From contig JADFRJ010000117.1 in NCBI GenBank assembly GCA_022561355.1, forward strand, positions 1 through 7,191: a DNA stretch of 7,191 bases, in the 5' to 3' direction. A model generated the notes under the pieces. The model was not told the DNA's origin. It saw only the letters and a list, made by a program, of their open reading frames with translations, and searched no databases. Origin of the DNA: Chloroflexota bacterium (GTDB taxonomy: Bacteria > Chloroflexota > Dehalococcoidia > DSTF01 > RBG-16-68-14). Each line of letters opens with the position of its first letter. Positions within the stretch are counted from its first letter, which is position 1. Positions 5,413 to 7,191 of the stretch are shown piece after piece. A program made the translations under genes and the position numbers.

Positions 5413-5852
5413 TGGAGACGCTCTGCACAATCGGCTACACGAAGAAGGACCTGCGGTCCTTTGTAGAACTGCTCCGGGGAGCAGGGGTGACCAAACTCAT
5501 CGACATCCGGCTGCGCAACACGTCCCAGCTCGCAGGATTCGCGAAGAAGAACGACCTTGAATTCATCCTTGGTCTCTGTGGCATCGACTACGAGCACGTT
5601 CTGGAACTAGCTCCAACGGATGAGCTGTTGGACGGCTACAAGAAGTCAAAGGATTGGGATCAGTTCGAGGCAGGTTTCAATGCGCTTTTGAAGGACAGGG
5701 ACCCGATGGATAGACTAGGGACTGCGGCGGATGGCAACTCCAGCGTCTGTCTTCTATGCACCGAAGATCAGCCGGAGAAGTGCCATCGACGGTTGGTCGC
5801 CGAGTATGCGTTGGCGCAGCGTCCGGGAGTGAAGGTCCAGCATCTAATTTAG
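5412..5852 (+). CDS. DUF488 family protein, second and divergent member of the pair
   Basis: A 146-residue DUF488 protein starting at the ATG whose A is the last base of the preceding TAA stop. This start puts the family hallmark TIGYT at residues 6-10, as expected; the open frame further 5' is only overlap with the first gene. It keeps LIDIR (29-33) with Asp31 and Arg33, GIDYEHVLEL (57-66), and VCLLCTEDQPEKCHRRLVAEYAL (112-134) with Cys116, Cys124, His125 and Arg126, plus an extra Cys113. It lacks the GGRP segment of its neighbour and instead has a Lys/Asp-rich stretch (LLDGYKKSKDWDQFEAGFNA), so the two are clearly different subtypes rather than a recent duplication. Overlapping stop and start imply coupled translation and perhaps a heteromeric complex. 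Function unknown; a role with nucleic acid is inferred only from the neighbour. Confidence 0.86.
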   Translation: METLCTIGYTKKDLRSFVELLRGAGVTKLIDIRLRNTSQLAGFAKKNDLEFILGLCGIDYEHVLELAPTDELLDGYKKSKDWDQFEAGFNALLKDRDPMDRLGTAADGNSSVCLLCTEDQPEKCHRRLVAEYALAQRPGVKVQHLI

Positions 5853-5864
5853 GAAGCAGGGCGG

Positions 5865-5871
5865 AAAGGAG
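5865..5871 (+). promoter_or_regulatory. Shine-Dalgarno AAAGGAG for a GTG start
   Basis: AAAGGAG lies 9 bases before GTG 5881 in the 28-base gap after the second DUF488 gene. A nearer GTG (5871) is in a different frame. This supports GTG 5881 as the start of the third cassette gene. Confidence 0.55.
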
Positions 5872-5880
5872 TGGCGATAA

Positions 5881-6579
5881 GTGAACAGGAGCATCAGGAT
5901 TCTTGCAGTTTCTCGAATGGACGGAGGCGTCTGTGTCGCCGGCGTTGAAGAGTCATCCGGTCGGTGGATTCGACCTGTTAAGGACTACGGCTCCGTGCTG
6001 AAGACCGATCTGTACGATGCGGATGGCGAAGTCATCGAGCCGTTGGATCTTGTGACTTTCAACGTGATCAGGCGTCAGCCCTCCCCTCCGCACGTCGAGG
6101 ATCGCATCACGGCGTTCGATCGGCCACTGGAGCACGAGGAGCGACCCGAGTCCGACGAGGAACGGCGTACGATTCTCGCAAGTCTGTCTGAAGGCTCACC
6201 GGACGACGTGCTGATTAGAAAGACGCGGTCGCTGGTGCTCGTTCGGCCCGATGAGATCAGCATGGTCTCATTCGATCCGAACTCGTTTGGAAAGTACAAA
6301 GTGCGGCTGAGCTTCACACTGAGTGGACGTGCATACCAGGGCGAAGCGAGAAGTTCTCCCGGCTACCCAGTCACAGATATCAGGCTGCGAAACTGGGGGC
6401 GGAGGTACGGGACTCGGAAGATCATGACGGGGCCGCAGCTTCGCCAGGCTCTCAAGGTCGATGAGATCTATCTCGTCTTGGGTCTGGCACGGCCCATGAA
6501 CGGCGCCATCTGGCCTATGGTTGTGGGCTTCCACACGGTTCCGGACTTCGACGGAAGTATTGACCTGAAGAAACCGTAG
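5881..6579 (+). CDS. Probable dual-OB-domain protein, third gene of the DUF488 cassette
   Basis: A 232-residue soluble protein from a GTG start. The N-terminus, IRILAVSRMDGGVCVAGVE (5-23) then GRWIRPVKDYG (27-37), matches my memory of proteins annotated as dual OB domain: a strand, an S-R-x-x-GG-x-CVAG turn, and a W-I/V-RPV strand. Residues 45-65 (EVIEPLDLVTFNVI) continue the first barrel. A charged linker (85-105, HEERPESDEERR) follows. Residues 120-165 and 185-225 (VTDIRLRNWG, VDEIYLVLGLARP, MVVGFHTV) look like a second small beta barrel with the family's late D-x-Y-L-x-x-xL-x-xP signature. No catalytic motif, transmembrane segment or zinc site is visible, so binding (single-stranded nucleic acid, nucleotide or a DUF488 partner) is the inferred job. 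The assignment is from recall and needs a profile search. Confidence 0.6.
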   Translation: MNRSIRILAVSRMDGGVCVAGVEESSGRWIRPVKDYGSVLKTDLYDADGEVIEPLDLVTFNVIRRQPSPPHVEDRITAFDRPLEHEERPESDEERRTILASLSEGSPDDVLIRKTRSLVLVRPDEISMVSFDPNSFGKYKVRLSFTLSGRAYQGEARSSPGYPVTDIRLRNWGRRYGTRKIMTGPQLRQALKVDEIYLVLGLARPMNGAIWPMVVGFHTVPDFDGSIDLKKP

Positions 6580-6587
6580 GCCGGCGC

Positions 6588-7191
6588 TTACTCCTCACCC
6601 CACGGTGCCCAGCCCTCCACGAGCGATCCATCCGCGTACACGCCGGTCAGGTTCTGCTCTACGAAGACGGTCGCGACCAAGATGCTGATCAGCCAGCCGT
6701 CGTCTTCCAGTATGACGCTGATCGGTGAGGGGTCGGTGTGTTGGGCACGAAAGAGGAAGACGCGTCGATCTGGATCCGTCAGTTCGTAGATTGGGTCGGT
6801 TCCGATGATCGTTGTCACGAGCGTATTCGTGTCAGGGCCTTCGTTGACGATGGCCACCAGCCGCCACGAACCGTCGCCGTATTCGTCCGAGGCTGACGGG
6901 TTGGCTGCCGAGGCAAGCTCGCGCAGGAGCATCAGATAGCCCTCTTCGGTCTTGTACGTGATATTGTCCGACGCGTCGAACCCGACCACGTAGCCGACGA
7001 CTCCGGTTCTCGCCGCCATGCCGGAGCATGGCCCGATCTGCTCCAACCCCGAACAGGACTGGGAGCCTCTTCGCGTGGCGGCAACGATCGTCTCGATGTT
7101 GCCGCTCTTGAGTGCCGCGTCGAGCGCCCTCGCCAAGTCGCAGAACTCCGCATCATTGATCGGACACGGCCCTGCTGCCTGAGGCAGCGGC
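6588..7191 (-). CDS. C-terminal ~200 residues of a secreted or surface protein (5' end outside window)
   Basis: On the minus strand the frame is open from the right edge to TAA at 6588-6590. A TTG at 7134-7136 could be called a start, but good protein sequence continues 5' of it (AAGPCPINDAEFCDLARAL), so this is most likely the end of a longer gene. The visible part has paired cysteines early (CPINDAEFC, then SCSGLEQIGPC) and a helix, LARALDAALKSGN, then strand-rich sequence (GVVGYVVGFD, WRLVAIVNEG, RVFLFRAQ, GWLISILVATVF) ending GWAPWGEE. The CPxxxxxxC-x-LA-x-ALDAAL pattern followed by a C...C segment resembles extracytoplasmic domains I associate with Chloroflexota. No enzyme motif is visible. 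It converges with the DUF488 cassette, with 8 bases between the two stop codons and no hairpin terminator. Confidence 0.65.
   Translation of the reverse strand, partial: PLPQAAGPCPINDAEFCDLARALDAALKSGNIETIVAATRRGSQSCSGLEQIGPCSGMAARTGVVGYVVGFDASDNITYKTEEGYLMLLRELASAANPSASDEYGDGSWRLVAIVNEGPDTNTLVTTIIGTDPIYELTDPDRRVFLFRAQHTDPSPISVILEDDGWLISILVATVFVEQNLTGVYADGSLVEGWAPWGEE

Noticed and set aside
6580..6587. Bidirectional terminator between convergent genes
   Set aside because: The gap is only 8 bases, with a short GCCGGC palindrome and no T-run.
1..7191. tRNA, rRNA, CRISPR array or transposase
   Set aside because: Scanning both strands by eye showed no spaced identical repeats, no cloverleaf with T-arm sequence, and no transposase-like reading frame.

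Overview
The window is about 7.2 kb of GC-rich bacterial DNA. The secreted proteins suggest a member of the Chloroflexota: one carries a C-x-AIRGTDY-x-SPEER-x-WFL-x-x-C motif, and another has a CP-x(6)-C-x-LA-x-ALDAAL-x-SG segment that I associate with that phylum. This placement rests on remembered family patterns and is an inference. The only clear housekeeping gene is prolyl-tRNA synthetase.

Layout, left to right. Positions 1-192 hold the 3' end of a plus-strand gene of unknown function. Positions 193-375 are intergenic. Positions 376-1134 encode a membrane-anchored, proline-rich, cysteine-rich extracytoplasmic protein. Positions 1135-1264 are a short non-coding stretch. It holds a second, diverged copy of the last ~25 bases of the first gene and a lipobox-like peptide, so it looks like a scar. 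Positions 1265-2963 are a minus-strand operon of two overlapping short-chain dehydrogenases; the upstream one appears to start at a CTG codon behind a perfect Shine-Dalgarno. Positions 2964-3189 are a divergent intergenic region packed with palindromes and copies of a GCGATGC motif. Positions 3190-4899 are proS.

Positions 4930-6579 form a compact three-gene plus-strand cassette: two different DUF488 proteins joined by a TAATG stop/start overlap, then a probable dual-OB-fold protein. Its codon use looks more relaxed than that of proS. The window ends with the 3' part of a minus-strand secreted-protein gene (6588-7191), convergent with the cassette and only 8 bases away.

How the genes may work together. 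The SDR pair is translationally coupled. Residues after the second beta strand differ (Asp37 in one, Arg38 in the other), suggesting NAD(H) and NADP(H) preference respectively. The DUF488/DUF488/dual-OB cassette is the most interesting unit: two paralogues with conserved Cys-x(n)-CHR motifs are made in coupled fashion beside a predicted OB-fold protein. This looks like a small accessory system that acts on or senses nucleic acid or nucleotides. No function can be proven from sequence alone. No rRNA, tRNA, CRISPR array, transposase or clear rho-independent terminator was seen.
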